64,000 nucleotides of DNA from Confluentibacter lentus. Its GTDB lineage: Bacteria; Bacteroidota; Bacteroidia; Flavobacteriales; Flavobacteriaceae. The stretch is taken from assembly GCF_002806995.1 (NCBI RefSeq), contig NZ_NIHE01000001.1:62001-126000 (forward strand), written 5' to 3'. The position numbers and the translations under genes were made by a program. The notes beneath the pieces were generated by a model. The model saw nothing but the letters and a program-made list of their open reading frames with translations, searched no databases and was not told the origin of the DNA. Positions within the stretch are counted from its first letter, which is position 1; each line of letters begins with the position of its first letter. Below are positions 24,777 to 34,811 of this stretch, piece by piece.

Positions 24777-26696
24777 TTAATTATAACCTGGATTTTGGTA
24801 AGCAGCTTTTTCAGCTTCAGTCATATCTAAGTTATCCAAAGTACCTTGTGGTATTGGTCTTAAATAATGATAATTCTCAATAGTTCTATTGACTGTCACT
24901 GGTGAATGGTCAGTGTCATTAGTACCTGCTATCCTATAGCTAGATGCATATTCAGTCCATTTTTGAGTTCGAACTAAATCCAACCATCTGTAGCCTTCTC
25001 CAAAGTACTCACGAGAACGTTCTGCCAGTAAAAAGTCAATATCAACAACAGCAGGGGTTGCTGACACCATTGCTGCACTATTATCTTCTATTCTTACTCC
25101 ATTTGCACTACGATCAAAACGCCATTTTCCAGCACGAGCACGAATTACATTGATTAACTCACGTGCACTTTTTCCACCTACTGGTGTAGCTCCTTTTATA
25201 GCAGCTTCAGCAGCTACAAAGTAAAATTCAGAGAATTTAGCAATAGGGAAAGGTCTTGTAACAGCTGCATTTGGCTGACCTATACCTCCATTATTGTCAG
25301 TACGGTAAGTTCCCAATTTCCATAGTCCAGGATAATTTGTTCTATTAATTTGATTTAAATTAATAACATAATCTGCTCTTCCTGGTAATACACCTGCACC
25401 AATACCCGCATTATTGCCATAAACTACTGCTGGATTGTAATCTATGTATGAAACCACGGGATCACCGGGAACTACTGTTAAACCATTTGCTCCTGTTGTT
25501 GAAGGTGTAGTATCTCCTGTTTTATCCCAATTTGCTCTATATCGAGATACAAATGTACCATCGTAGCGGGAGTCTAAAGTTTTATCTGCAAACGTCTCTT
25601 CAAACACATTGATGGTTGGTGCCATACGTGTCCATGGACGTCCATAATCTTGTTCTGCTACACGTGCTACAGCTTTCCCACCTACTCTTATACGAGTGTA
25701 GTTAGATGTTACCATCCAAACCGCCGCATTATCTGCACCACCAGCACCAGAGAAAGTTAAACTTGCACCATTGTATTTTTCACTCGCTTCTGTATGATCT
25801 GCATATAACATCATTTCAGCATGGCGATCATTTGAACCTACATGAACATCATAAAAATAGTCTAATAATCGATAAGGACCTGGATTATCAATCCCAGCAA
25901 CTGCTACATTATAAGCTTGTTGAAAATACCAAGCAGCATCATGTCCGTCAGGATCTGTTCTAGGTGTCTCTGGATAAGTTGGAATACCATTTGGATTTTG
26001 CAACCACCAACCATAAGTTAAATAGGCTTTAGCCAAAAACAATCGAGCAACATTTTGAGTTACAGTTCCCGTTAAACGAGGACTAGTAGGCAAATCATTT
26101 ACAGCGGCAACTAAATCAGGGAATATACCTATCGTATAAACCTCAGGCACTGTGTTTCGCACTGAAGTTCTTACAGCTGACGTATTAAATTTTAAGTTAC
26201 CAGCACCCAAATCTAACGGCACGCCTCCATAAGTTTGTACTAACAAAAAGTATTGGAAAGCACGCATAAATCTAGCTTCTGCAATTAACGCATCACTAAG
26301 TCCAACTGCAGCAGCGTTTTCAATAATACCACTTGCTGTGTTAATGGCTGGAAAAGCATTACCCCAAGGAATACTACTTGGGAAACTATTTGAATTGATA
26401 ATACCTACACCAGATAAATCACTATCCTTAAAGTTTCCATCAGCACTTTGTGCATAGGTGTACTCATCAGTTCCTGTTTCAAGTGAATTGTAATAATACG
26501 GCTGACCATATACATACCTTAATTGTGAATATAAGTACGTAATACCACCTTGAACACCCAACTCTGTCTTAAAAAAGTCTGGTGTAAAAGTACTTCTTGG
26601 GGCTTCCTGCAGGATGTCCTGCGTACAGGAACCCATTAATAATGACACAGCAAATAATACCGTGGCAATAAATTTAAATTTAATTCTACTTTTCAT
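24777..26696 (-). CDS. susD: SusD/RagB-family outer-membrane glycan-binding lipoprotein
   Basis: This 639-residue lipoprotein has a signal peptide with lipobox LMGSC (Cys24). An N-terminal SusD-like region with TPR helices (about 80-250) is followed by a RagB/SusD C-terminal domain with the typical FPIAKFSEFYFVAAEAAIKG and ERSREYFGEGYRWLDLVRT blocks. It forms the lid on the SusC transporter and binds oligosaccharides at the cell surface. Its start lies 10 bases after the SusC stop, so the two genes are one operon. The glycan is inferred to be xylan-derived from the neighbouring enzymes. At this length it is larger than classical SusD. Confidence 0.95.
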   Translation of the reverse strand: MKSRIKFKFIATVLFAVSLLMGSCTQDILQEAPRSTFTPDFFKTELGVQGGITYLYSQLRYVYGQPYYYNSLETGTDEYTYAQSADGNFKDSDLSGVGIINSNSFPSSIPWGNAFPAINTASGIIENAAAVGLSDALIAEARFMRAFQYFLLVQTYGGVPLDLGAGNLKFNTSAVRTSVRNTVPEVYTIGIFPDLVAAVNDLPTSPRLTGTVTQNVARLFLAKAYLTYGWWLQNPNGIPTYPETPRTDPDGHDAAWYFQQAYNVAVAGIDNPGPYRLLDYFYDVHVGSNDRHAEMMLYADHTEASEKYNGASLTFSGAGGADNAAVWMVTSNYTRIRVGGKAVARVAEQDYGRPWTRMAPTINVFEETFADKTLDSRYDGTFVSRYRANWDKTGDTTPSTTGANGLTVVPGDPVVSYIDYNPAVVYGNNAGIGAGVLPGRADYVINLNQINRTNYPGLWKLGTYRTDNNGGIGQPNAAVTRPFPIAKFSEFYFVAAEAAIKGATPVGGKSARELINVIRARAGKWRFDRSANGVRIEDNSAAMVSATPAVVDIDFLLAERSREYFGEGYRWLDLVRTQKWTEYASSYRIAGTNDTDHSPVTVNRTIENYHYLRPIPQGTLDNLDMTEAEKAAYQNPGYN

Positions 26697-26706
26697 ATTT
26701 TTTTTT

Positions 26707-29700
26707 TTAGAATGTTAAGTTTAACCCTATCATATAGTTACGTGTGCTTGGTGTATTAACACCAATCGTAGGAATATTTTGAGAATAAGGTCCTCCTCCA
26801 ACTGCTGCATTTTGACCTCCTAGAGAGTTTGTTTCTGGATCCATTCCAGATTCTTTATGGTATGGTGAAAACAACACAAATGGATTTTGAACCGTAGCAT
26901 ATAAACGAAGTCTTTCTAAACCAATTTTACTAAGAATATCTTGATCAAAGTTATACCCTAGTGTTATGGTACGAACTTTAAGATAAGAAGCATCAAAATA
27001 CCCTAAAGTACTAGCATATTTTTGGTTATCGCCACTTTGTATTCCACCAGGAGCTGGATATTTAGCACCCGTATTGGTTGGTGTCCAGTAATCTACATCA
27101 ACATTGTTTCTTCTACCTGTAAGCAAGTTAAGATACCCTTGTCCACTATATACAGTACTAATTAATATGCCTCCACTTTTAAAGGCACCTACCATACTTA
27201 AATCGAAATTTTTGTATGCTAAACGGGTATTAAAACCTCCTTGAAAATCAGGCGTAGGATCTTGTATGATTCTATCATCTGCTCCTATTGCTCTAGTTGG
27301 AGACCCATCAGGATTAAAATCACCAGTATATTGTACTTTAATCATTCCTGGAGCGCCTCCTGGCTCATACTGTTGTAAATACTGAAAATCTGGATCTGTT
27401 GTGTTCCAAAGGCCAACATACTTTTGGTCATAAATTACGTTAATTGGGCTACCTACAAACCAATTGTTACCAACATTCTCTAATTCCCCTGAAGCTAAAG
27501 CTGTAATTTTATTTCTATTGGTATACAGATTAAGCCCTGCTTCCCAAGATAAACCATCAGGATTATCTATAATAACGCCATTAAGAGCTATTTCAAGACC
27601 TTTATTTTCCGTAGCACCTATATTACTTGTAACTCCACCTACACCAGATGTGATAGGAAGACCTAAATTATAAAGTATATCCTTTGTTTTGGTAATATAG
27701 TATTCAACCGAACCAGAAAGTCTGCTTTTGAACAATCCGAATTCTAAACCATAATTATAAGTTTCGGAAAACTCCCATCCTAATGTAGGGTTTGGTAAGG
27801 TGCTCACATAGTAACCCGTTGCAAATGTATCACCGAAATTATAATCTCTTGCTGTTAATCTTCCTTGTGTAGAATAAGCACCAATAGCTTGGTTAGATGT
27901 TTCTCCATAACCTGCACGTAGTTTTAATTGGTCTATAAACCCAACATTTTCCATAAACGATTCGTTATGTATATTCCAACCTACAGATATCGCGGGGTAT
28001 GTCACCCATTTGTATCCTTCTGCTAATCTAGAAGATCCGTCAGATCTAACTGTAGCCGTAATTAAGTAACGGTTATCGAATTGGTACATAGCTCTAGCCA
28101 TATATGATAGTAAACCCGTTTCTGATAAATTAGTCCCATAACCCGTAATATCTTCTGCTAGCGCAGTATCTAGGTTATAAAACAAGAACTGCTCATTAGG
28201 AACATTCCTAACACTCAAACCTACATCATCAAATTTACTTTTCTGAGCCGAAAATAGACCAACAAAATTCACTTGATGTTTATCGGCAAAAGTTCTGTCA
28301 AAAAGTAGTTGGTTTTCAATAACATAATCTTGTGTAAGGGAACTATTATAACTTGCAGAAGATGGATTGGCATCATTATAATTAAACACGCCTCTACCTG
28401 TAAAGTTACCATCTCTAGATACTCGCAAATTTAAACCAATATTAATTCGATATTTTAAACCCTCAATGCTAGGTATTTTGGCCTCAGCATATATGTTATT
28501 GTATGTACCAAAATCCAATTGATCATTAACTCTACCTAATCCAACATTATTTATTGCATGTCTTGTAGGAATCCAACTGTCATCTGCTTGAGATTGAAAT
28601 TTCTCTTGTATTGTTCCATCAGCGTTAAATGGATTGAAAAGTGGAGATGCACTTATTATATTTCCAACTCCAATAATAGAACTAGCCTTATTAAAGTTCA
28701 TCACAGAGTTTAAACCAAAACGAAACGCTCCAACTTCTTGGTCAACCTGTGCACGTAAAGAATATCTTTCAAAAAATTCAGCAGGTACAACTGACGTTTC
28801 TTTAAAATAACCCATACCTATATTGTACGACCCTCCTTGAGTACCACCTTGAACACTGATGTCATGACTGGTTTGTAATCCAGTACCATAAAATAAATCT
28901 TGCCAATCAGTATTATTATTAGGATCTTCATCACCTGCAGTAGCATAAATAGGGCTACCTCCTCGGCTCGGGTGATCAGCAGTTGCTTGACGTAAAGCTA
29001 AAAGTTGCGGACCATTCATCATCGGGTATTTACCAAAAACCTCTTTGGTTGCATAATACGTATTATATGAGAATCTTGCTTTTTGCCCTTGTTTACCAGA
29101 TTTTGTTGTTATTAAAATAACCCCATTGGCACCTCTGGAACCATAAATAGCCGTAGCTGAGGCATCTTTTAAGATGTCCAAGCTTTCAATATCATTCATG
29201 TTGATGTCACTAAGACCTCCCGAAAAAGGAATACCATTCAGTACAACTAAAGGATCATTATTTGCTGATAATGAACGTACACCACGAATTTGGATTTGCG
29301 GAGCAGCTCCAGGTCTGGAATTAGTTGTTGATATTTGAACACCAGCCGCACGACCTTGAAGTGCCTGTTGGAAGTTGGCAGCTTGAACTTCACCCAATTC
29401 CTCTCCTTTAATAGAAACAACAGAACCCGTAACAGATTCTCTCCTTTGAGTACCATAACCAATTACAACCACTTCATTCAAGGCTGATACATCTTGATCT
29501 AAAGTGACATTAATAACCGATTGGCTACCAACAGTTAATTCTTTGGTTACATAACCAAGGTAAGAAAACACTAACACAGCATTGTTACCAGATACACTAA
29601 GGGAATAGTTCCCATCAAAATCTGTATTAGTACCTGTAGTAGTACCTTTAACAATGACATTCACGCCAAGCATGGGCACACCCGACTCATCTATTACCGT

Positions 29701-29826
29701 ACCTCTTACGGTTTTTTGTGCATTGGCGTTAACAACCATAGATAAAAACAAGATTGTTGAACAAATAATTTTGAGAAACCATGGACGACTTCTCCTAGAA
29801 TAAAATAGTAAAATTACATTTTGCAT
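26707..29826 (-). CDS. susC: SusC/RagA-family TonB-dependent outer-membrane transporter
   Basis: This 1039-residue transporter starts with a signal peptide preceded by a basic N-terminal extension (SRRSRPW). It then has the carboxypeptidase-D-like domain (about 38-115; GTVIDESGVPMLGVNV, DGNYSLSV), the TonB plug (VVIGYGTQRRESVTGSV onwards, about 118-240) and a 22-strand barrel to the C-terminal LNLTF. It imports oligosaccharides produced at the surface, with SusD as partner. It is the only susC seen in the window. The promoter should lie in the 437-base gap upstream. The N-terminal extension could be an over-called start, but no other Met precedes the signal core. Confidence 0.95.
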   Translation of the reverse strand: MQNVILLFYSRRSRPWFLKIICSTILFLSMVVNANAQKTVRGTVIDESGVPMLGVNVIVKGTTTGTNTDFDGNYSLSVSGNNAVLVFSYLGYVTKELTVGSQSVINVTLDQDVSALNEVVVIGYGTQRRESVTGSVVSIKGEELGEVQAANFQQALQGRAAGVQISTTNSRPGAAPQIQIRGVRSLSANNDPLVVLNGIPFSGGLSDINMNDIESLDILKDASATAIYGSRGANGVILITTKSGKQGQKARFSYNTYYATKEVFGKYPMMNGPQLLALRQATADHPSRGGSPIYATAGDEDPNNNTDWQDLFYGTGLQTSHDISVQGGTQGGSYNIGMGYFKETSVVPAEFFERYSLRAQVDQEVGAFRFGLNSVMNFNKASSIIGVGNIISASPLFNPFNADGTIQEKFQSQADDSWIPTRHAINNVGLGRVNDQLDFGTYNNIYAEAKIPSIEGLKYRINIGLNLRVSRDGNFTGRGVFNYNDANPSSASYNSSLTQDYVIENQLLFDRTFADKHQVNFVGLFSAQKSKFDDVGLSVRNVPNEQFLFYNLDTALAEDITGYGTNLSETGLLSYMARAMYQFDNRYLITATVRSDGSSRLAEGYKWVTYPAISVGWNIHNESFMENVGFIDQLKLRAGYGETSNQAIGAYSTQGRLTARDYNFGDTFATGYYVSTLPNPTLGWEFSETYNYGLEFGLFKSRLSGSVEYYITKTKDILYNLGLPITSGVGGVTSNIGATENKGLEIALNGVIIDNPDGLSWEAGLNLYTNRNKITALASGELENVGNNWFVGSPINVIYDQKYVGLWNTTDPDFQYLQQYEPGGAPGMIKVQYTGDFNPDGSPTRAIGADDRIIQDPTPDFQGGFNTRLAYKNFDLSMVGAFKSGGILISTVYSGQGYLNLLTGRRNNVDVDYWTPTNTGAKYPAPGGIQSGDNQKYASTLGYFDASYLKVRTITLGYNFDQDILSKIGLERLRLYATVQNPFVLFSPYHKESGMDPETNSLGGQNAAVGGGPYSQNIPTIGVNTPSTRNYMIGLNLTF

Positions 29827-30263
29827 AAAATAAAATTTAGTTAATGTTAATAAAGTTTAGTTAAAATTTAATCTTAAACGAGTATTTCGAAAAGTTGAAA
29901 AAAATGCATTAATAAAAATTCAGGCATTCTTAAATTTAATACCATACTATTTTTACGAACTCCCTTAAAAACCCATCACTGTAACAGTATTTATAAGAAA
30001 AATAAATTTTGAAACATAGACTACCAAATATCATATTTAACATTGATTTGGGTTATCAATAAATGAACATTCTCTTTAAAATTTAAAACACTAGTGAGGA
30101 TTTAAAATAATATGCTATTTATAAATACATTATTAGGATTTATAACATGCTCTTTTTGTAAAAAACAAGATTAGGATACGTTTCAGTAGTGAAACGCATA
30201 GAGAAGTTGAACTTTTTTAAAGCATAAATAAATTAAAACAAACCGTGTTTTTATAATTGTCTT
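29827..30263. other. Intergenic region upstream of susC, downstream of the HTCS gene
   Basis: This 437-base AT-rich gap must hold the susC promoter and, in this family, the binding site for the hybrid two-component regulator. No exact TAnnTTTG box was found on the - strand; the nearest are GATATTTG and TATGTTTC on that strand near 30014-30037. An inverted repeat lies at 30177-30198 (CGTTTCA, GTAG loop, TGAAACG, extendable by three pairs with one G:U), 66 bases past the HTCS stop. It has no adjacent T run on the - strand, so it is either a weak terminator or a protein-binding dyad. Confidence 0.5.
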
Positions 30264-33200
30264 TTAAATATTTTGTTCCAGATATTCAGAGGGCGCCTTA
30301 CCATATTCTTCCTTAAAAGACGTAGTGAAATAAGAAGCAGAATTAAAACCTGTTAGGTAAGCTATTTCAGCTAGCGCATATTTTTGCGTATCCATAAGTT
30401 TCAAGGCCTGTTTAATCCTAACCATTCTAATAAAATTAACAACAGATTTGCCTGTAAGTGCCTTAATTTTCCTGTAAACTTGCATGCGGCTCAAATTAAA
30501 AAGTTCGGCGATAGAATTAACTCCCAATTGGGGATTTTGTATATTTTCTATAATATAGTCAATGGCTCTTTGAAGAAATTCTTGATCAATTTCGTTCTGG
30601 GCCACTTTATTGGGCAACAAATAAACATCCTTACTAAACTGTGAATACAATTTTTGACGGGATTCAATAATTTGGTTTACTTGTACCATTAAAAAGCGAA
30701 TGCTGAAAGGCTTGGTAATATAAACATCGGCCCCAGTCTCAATACCTGCAATCTGATCATCAACTGTTGTTCTGGCGGTTAGAAGTATAAAAGGAATGTG
30801 ACTTGTTTTTAAGTTGGTTTTTATATCCCTGCAAAGTTCAATGCCATTTTTGATAGGCATTAAAATATCACTTATAATTAAATCGGGACTTGTTTCTAAA
30901 GCCATATCTAACCCTTCTTGACCATTTTTAGCTTCAATAACATGGAATTGGTACTTTAGTTCGAGGGCTAAATATTTTCTCAACTCATCATTGTCTTCTA
31001 CAATGAGTATTTGCGGCTTATCATCATTATCTTCGTCTTCTAAATCATAATCACGGGTTTCCATAGGATTCAACGATTCCGCAACAGTATCAATGCATTC
31101 TGGTATCTCACCAATGCTATCCTCAGAATATATTTCCTTATCAATAGGAATCAATATAACGAATAACGTTTCATGATTGGGTTTACTTTCCACTTTAATG
31201 GTTCCATGGTGTAATTCCACCAGTCCTTTTGTTAAAGAAAGACCGATGCCCGTTCCCGAATTAGCAATAGCTGTCGATGATGTAGCTTGATAAAATTTAT
31301 CAAAAATAAAAGGCAATTCATTTTCTGGTATGCCAATGCCATTATCCACAATACTTAGCTCTAAGCAACGTGACTTCAACTGTTGTTCACCTACGATAGC
31401 TTCTTTAGAATTAATGATGATATTTATTTGACCTTTATCTGATGTGAACTTAAAGGCGTTTGAAAGGATATTTACCAATATTTTATCTAATTTATCATGA
31501 TCGAACCATCCATTAAGTGAGCCAACCATACTGTGGATACCAAAATGGATGTTTCTCTTTTTGGAAATATCATTAAAGGAATCAGCTATATCAGCAATAA
31601 ATTTAACCAATTCACCATGCTGTACTTGTAGTTTTAATTTGGCATTCTCAAGCTTATTAAAATCCATTAATTCATTGACAAGGCGCAACATTTTGTTGGA
31701 ACTTGCTTGAATGGCACCTATTCTTTCTTTCACATTAAATGGCAATTCCTCCATGGCACTTAAGCTTTCCAATGGCATGGCAATAAGACTTAAAGGTGTT
31801 CTAAACTCATGGGAAATGTTTGTGAAGAATTGCGTTTTCGACTCACTTAGTTGATGCTCTCTTTCTCGAGCCATGCGTTCCATAACCAATTGGTTTTTCA
31901 TGCGAATACGCTCCATACGAACCCTTGAAAGGAAATAAATAACCGTAGCAATAAAAATGACATATATGCCTATGGCCCACCAAGTCTTCCACCATATTTG
32001 CTTGATGGTGATTTCTAACCGTTGGGTATCGCTCCATACGCCATCTCTATTGGATGCTTTTAATAAAAAAACATAATCTCCCGGATCTATATTAGTATAG
32101 GTGGCACTTAGCCTTGAACCAATACAATTCCAATCTGTATCAAATCCCTCTAACATATAACAGTATTTATAGTTAGGTGAATTACCATACTTAAGACCAA
32201 CAAAATCGAGTGCGAAAGATCGCTCATTATAATTAAGTTCTATACTTGAAGCAAGACTTATGTGTTTATCTAATGGAGAATTGAGGGTTTGAATTTCAAC
32301 CGATTTGTTGTTAATCCTCAAATCCGTTAAATATACCGTTGGCTTTTTTGATTGTATTTTAATACTATCTGGATAAAACGCATTAAATCCATTATTACTT
32401 GCAAAAAACAATTTACCTGTACTGGTGGTGATTGAATTATTATAAAGATTATTGGACGACAGGCCATCTGATATGTCATAATTAGTAATTACATTAGTTC
32501 GAGTATCTAACTTAGACAAGCCCATATTCCCACTAAGCCAGATATTACCTATAGAATCCATCAATATAGACCTAACCGTATTACTTGACAATCCATCTTT
32601 CTTTTGAAACGTTTTGAAGTCGTTACTCTGCCTAGGTTTCAAAACCATACCGTTATCAGTAGTTCCAAACCATAAGTTATGATGGGCATCTTCATAGATA
32701 CATTGTATACTGTTGCTAGCAAACCTAGCTCCTTCTAAATCTTTCATATACAATTTGTAACTAAATGAACCATTATTATTTCTAGCTAATTTATACAACC
32801 CATACATGGTACCTACCCACAAAGCGTTTTCCGAATCTTCTAAAATAGAACTCACATAAGCCCTGTTTGAAATATGCAAGGGATTATCTTGTTCATATAA
32901 ATTAGCAAACTGTTGCTTTTTTTTATCAAAATAGAACAATCCACTACCATTTGAACCACACCAAATAACACCCTTTTTGTCTTTATATAAATAAGACGCC
33001 TTGTTGTCTCCAAAACCTCCCGATTTAATGGTGTAGTTAACAACATTGTTATTTACAAGGTTTATTTTATAGACGCCATTTGCACCCGTACCAACCCATA
33101 GGTTGTTATCATTATCAAACGCTAGAGCTGTTAGAACATGGGGTAACATTTTATTATTAATTTGATCTTGGCGTTTTAAACTATTTGTTTTTTTATCCAA

Positions 33201-34397
33201 CATAACAAGACCAATACCATCGTAAGTAATCCAAACATTTCCGCTTTTGTCTTCAGCAAAGGCTCTTACGTCCTTGCCATCTAAGTCATTTTGTTGAAAA
33301 TCACCCAATAGATAGGAATCAAATTTTCCTGAATTATTATCAATTAAATATATTCCTTTATTAAAAGTCCCAATCCAAATAAGCCCAGCATCATCTTTAT
33401 AAACCGATCTTACCGAATTGGTTGGCAAGCCTTTACTGGTTCCTTTATTATCTCTGAAAGAAATTGCTTTATGTGCTTTAGTATCAAAATAGTTTAATCC
33501 TGAATTTTCTCCGCCAATCCAAAAATTGTCCTTATCATCCATTACCATTGTTAAAATATCATTCCATCCTGCTCCAAGTTTGTTGTTCTTGTTAGTAACT
33601 ACAATCTCAGATGAATAATAACCTTGGTTCTTTGTTAATTTATGAATTTCGCCATCAAAAGTTGAAAACCAAATATTTTGTTTGCTATCTTTAATTAACT
33701 GCGTAACTTGTTTTGCTGGCAAGTTCCCATCTTTAAACTTTAAGGAAACTATGGATTTACTTTTAGCATCAAACACTTCTATACCACCTTTTGAGGCGCA
33801 CCACAATAAATCGTCAGTGTATAAAAAATTGGTGATATAATTTTTTGCCAAAGGGCTAGTATGTACATTTATGCCACTTGCATAAAAAAAAGTAGACGTT
33901 TTTTGATTATAAATATTAACACCGCCTCCTAAGGTCCCTATCCAAACATTATCTTGCTTATCAAATGATAAAGTAGTTATATAACTATTGTTTAAGTGGT
34001 TTTTGTTGGATGCTATAGAATCAACATTTATAAAATTATCTTTTTCCCTGTCATATAAGCTTATCCCTTGTGCAGTACCAACCCATAATCTATAATTAGA
34101 ATCTTCAGCTATAACATTGATCCCATTATCCACGATGCTGTTTTTATCTTCAGGATTATGTTCATAACGGTAAACCCTAAAACCATCATAGCGCATCAAA
34201 CCATCTGCGGTACCAATCCACATATATCCTTTACTGTCTTTTAAAAAACATCTACCAAACGTATTAGACAATACCCTATCTGCTACAGGAATAAATGTAG
34301 TGCGCTGTGATTGTGATTGAAGATTTGACCCAAACAACAATAGAAACAACAATACCAAGCTGAACAGCAAGGGTTTTGTATTAAATTCTGAAATCAT
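30264..34397 (-). CDS. Hybrid two-component system sensor/regulator (HTCS) of the xylan PUL
   Basis: This 1377-residue one-protein signalling system controls polysaccharide loci. In order it has a signal peptide (about 1-29), a periplasmic double beta-propeller of Reg_prop repeats (WIGTxxGL-type motifs, about 40-680), a Y_Y_Y domain (about 690-780) and a transmembrane helix (about 800-820). The cytoplasmic part has HisKA with His863 in NISHEFRTPL, HATPase (NGIGIP, GTGIGLSL), a receiver with Asp1177 in IISDILMP, and an AraC-type DNA-binding domain (about 1270-1375). Xylo-oligosaccharide binding in the periplasm is expected to trigger transcription of susCD and the enzyme genes. It is encoded just upstream of susC on the same strand. 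Confidence 0.96.
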   Translation of the reverse strand: MISEFNTKPLLFSLVLLFLLLFGSNLQSQSQRTTFIPVADRVLSNTFGRCFLKDSKGYMWIGTADGLMRYDGFRVYRYEHNPEDKNSIVDNGINVIAEDSNYRLWVGTAQGISLYDREKDNFINVDSIASNKNHLNNSYITTLSFDKQDNVWIGTLGGGVNIYNQKTSTFFYASGINVHTSPLAKNYITNFLYTDDLLWCASKGGIEVFDAKSKSIVSLKFKDGNLPAKQVTQLIKDSKQNIWFSTFDGEIHKLTKNQGYYSSEIVVTNKNNKLGAGWNDILTMVMDDKDNFWIGGENSGLNYFDTKAHKAISFRDNKGTSKGLPTNSVRSVYKDDAGLIWIGTFNKGIYLIDNNSGKFDSYLLGDFQQNDLDGKDVRAFAEDKSGNVWITYDGIGLVMLDKKTNSLKRQDQINNKMLPHVLTALAFDNDNNLWVGTGANGVYKINLVNNNVVNYTIKSGGFGDNKASYLYKDKKGVIWCGSNGSGLFYFDKKKQQFANLYEQDNPLHISNRAYVSSILEDSENALWVGTMYGLYKLARNNNGSFSYKLYMKDLEGARFASNSIQCIYEDAHHNLWFGTTDNGMVLKPRQSNDFKTFQKKDGLSSNTVRSILMDSIGNIWLSGNMGLSKLDTRTNVITNYDISDGLSSNNLYNNSITTSTGKLFFASNNGFNAFYPDSIKIQSKKPTVYLTDLRINNKSVEIQTLNSPLDKHISLASSIELNYNERSFALDFVGLKYGNSPNYKYCYMLEGFDTDWNCIGSRLSATYTNIDPGDYVFLLKASNRDGVWSDTQRLEITIKQIWWKTWWAIGIYVIFIATVIYFLSRVRMERIRMKNQLVMERMAREREHQLSESKTQFFTNISHEFRTPLSLIAMPLESLSAMEELPFNVKERIGAIQASSNKMLRLVNELMDFNKLENAKLKLQVQHGELVKFIADIADSFNDISKKRNIHFGIHSMVGSLNGWFDHDKLDKILVNILSNAFKFTSDKGQINIIINSKEAIVGEQQLKSRCLELSIVDNGIGIPENELPFIFDKFYQATSSTAIANSGTGIGLSLTKGLVELHHGTIKVESKPNHETLFVILIPIDKEIYSEDSIGEIPECIDTVAESLNPMETRDYDLEDEDNDDKPQILIVEDNDELRKYLALELKYQFHVIEAKNGQEGLDMALETSPDLIISDILMPIKNGIELCRDIKTNLKTSHIPFILLTARTTVDDQIAGIETGADVYITKPFSIRFLMVQVNQIIESRQKLYSQFSKDVYLLPNKVAQNEIDQEFLQRAIDYIIENIQNPQLGVNSIAELFNLSRMQVYRKIKALTGKSVVNFIRMVRIKQALKLMDTQKYALAEIAYLTGFNSASYFTTSFKEEYGKAPSEYLEQNI

Positions 34398-34620
34398 ATA
34401 ATTATTATAAACCTAGATTCTAATCAATTTATTTGGACATATTTCTGTTAGTATTTATCTCCAAATAGCCCATTAAAATGGTGTTTTTTTAATATCGCAA
34501 TATACCATAAATATAGCTAATTTTCCCTATTTTAATTTCTAACAAATGACCTATTATAACAAGAATAATTAGTTATTTGAGGTAATAATAAAAAACCGAG
34601 CCTAATTAATTAACTTTTTC
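34398..34620. other. Intergenic region between HTCS gene and tRNA-Leu
   Basis: This AT-rich divergent region should contain the HTCS promoter (- strand). No exact -7/-33 pair was found on that strand and no gene or strong hairpin is visible. Confidence 0.4.
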
Positions 34621-34628
34621 TATTTTTG
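34621..34628 (+). promoter_or_regulatory. Bacteroidota -7 promoter box for tRNA-Leu
   Basis: TATTTTTG matches the TAnnTTTG consensus exactly and ends 13 bases before the tRNA, a fitting distance for a start site near 34634. No TTG is found at the -33 position. Confidence 0.5.
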
Positions 34629-34641
34629 CCGCATTCTTAAT

Positions 34642-34726
34642 GCGCACGTGGCGGAATTGGTATACGCGCTAGCTTGAGGTGCTAGTATCCGTTTAGGATG
34701 TGGAAGTTCGAGTCTTCTCGTGCGCA
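34642..34726 (+). tRNA. tRNA-Leu (anticodon GAG)
   Basis: The 85-base cloverleaf has acceptor arms GCGCACG and CGTGCGC with discriminator A. The anticodon stem CTAGC/GCTAG encloses loop TTGAGGT (anticodon GAG, reading CUC and CUU). A long variable arm (class II) and the T-arm GTTCGAG follow. CCA is not encoded. It stands alone between the HTCS gene and the carotenoid cluster. Confidence 0.95.
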
Positions 34727-34777
34727 CTTTCAAAATTCAAATATCAAAATTTTTATCTTAACTATATTTTAATTAAT

Positions 34778-34811
34778 ATTGTTCAACTTTTACAAAGTAT
34801 CAATGAACAAT
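34778..34811 (+). promoter_or_regulatory. Nested dyad over the carH start codon (candidate autoregulatory operator)
   Basis: An outer perfect repeat ATTGTTCA (34778-34785) / TGAACAAT (34804-34811) encloses an inner one, ACTTT-TAC-AAAGT (34786-34798). The right arm overlaps the ATG at 34803. TTGTTCAACTTTT in its left half recurs with one change (TTGTTTAACTTTT) before crtI at 35714-35726. This is seen directly; binding by the regulator is inference. Confidence 0.5.

Noticed and set aside
24944-25153. Open frames on the + strand inside susD and other shadow frames within large genes
   Set aside because: They lie within strongly supported genes, lack family motifs and have low-complexity, biased composition.
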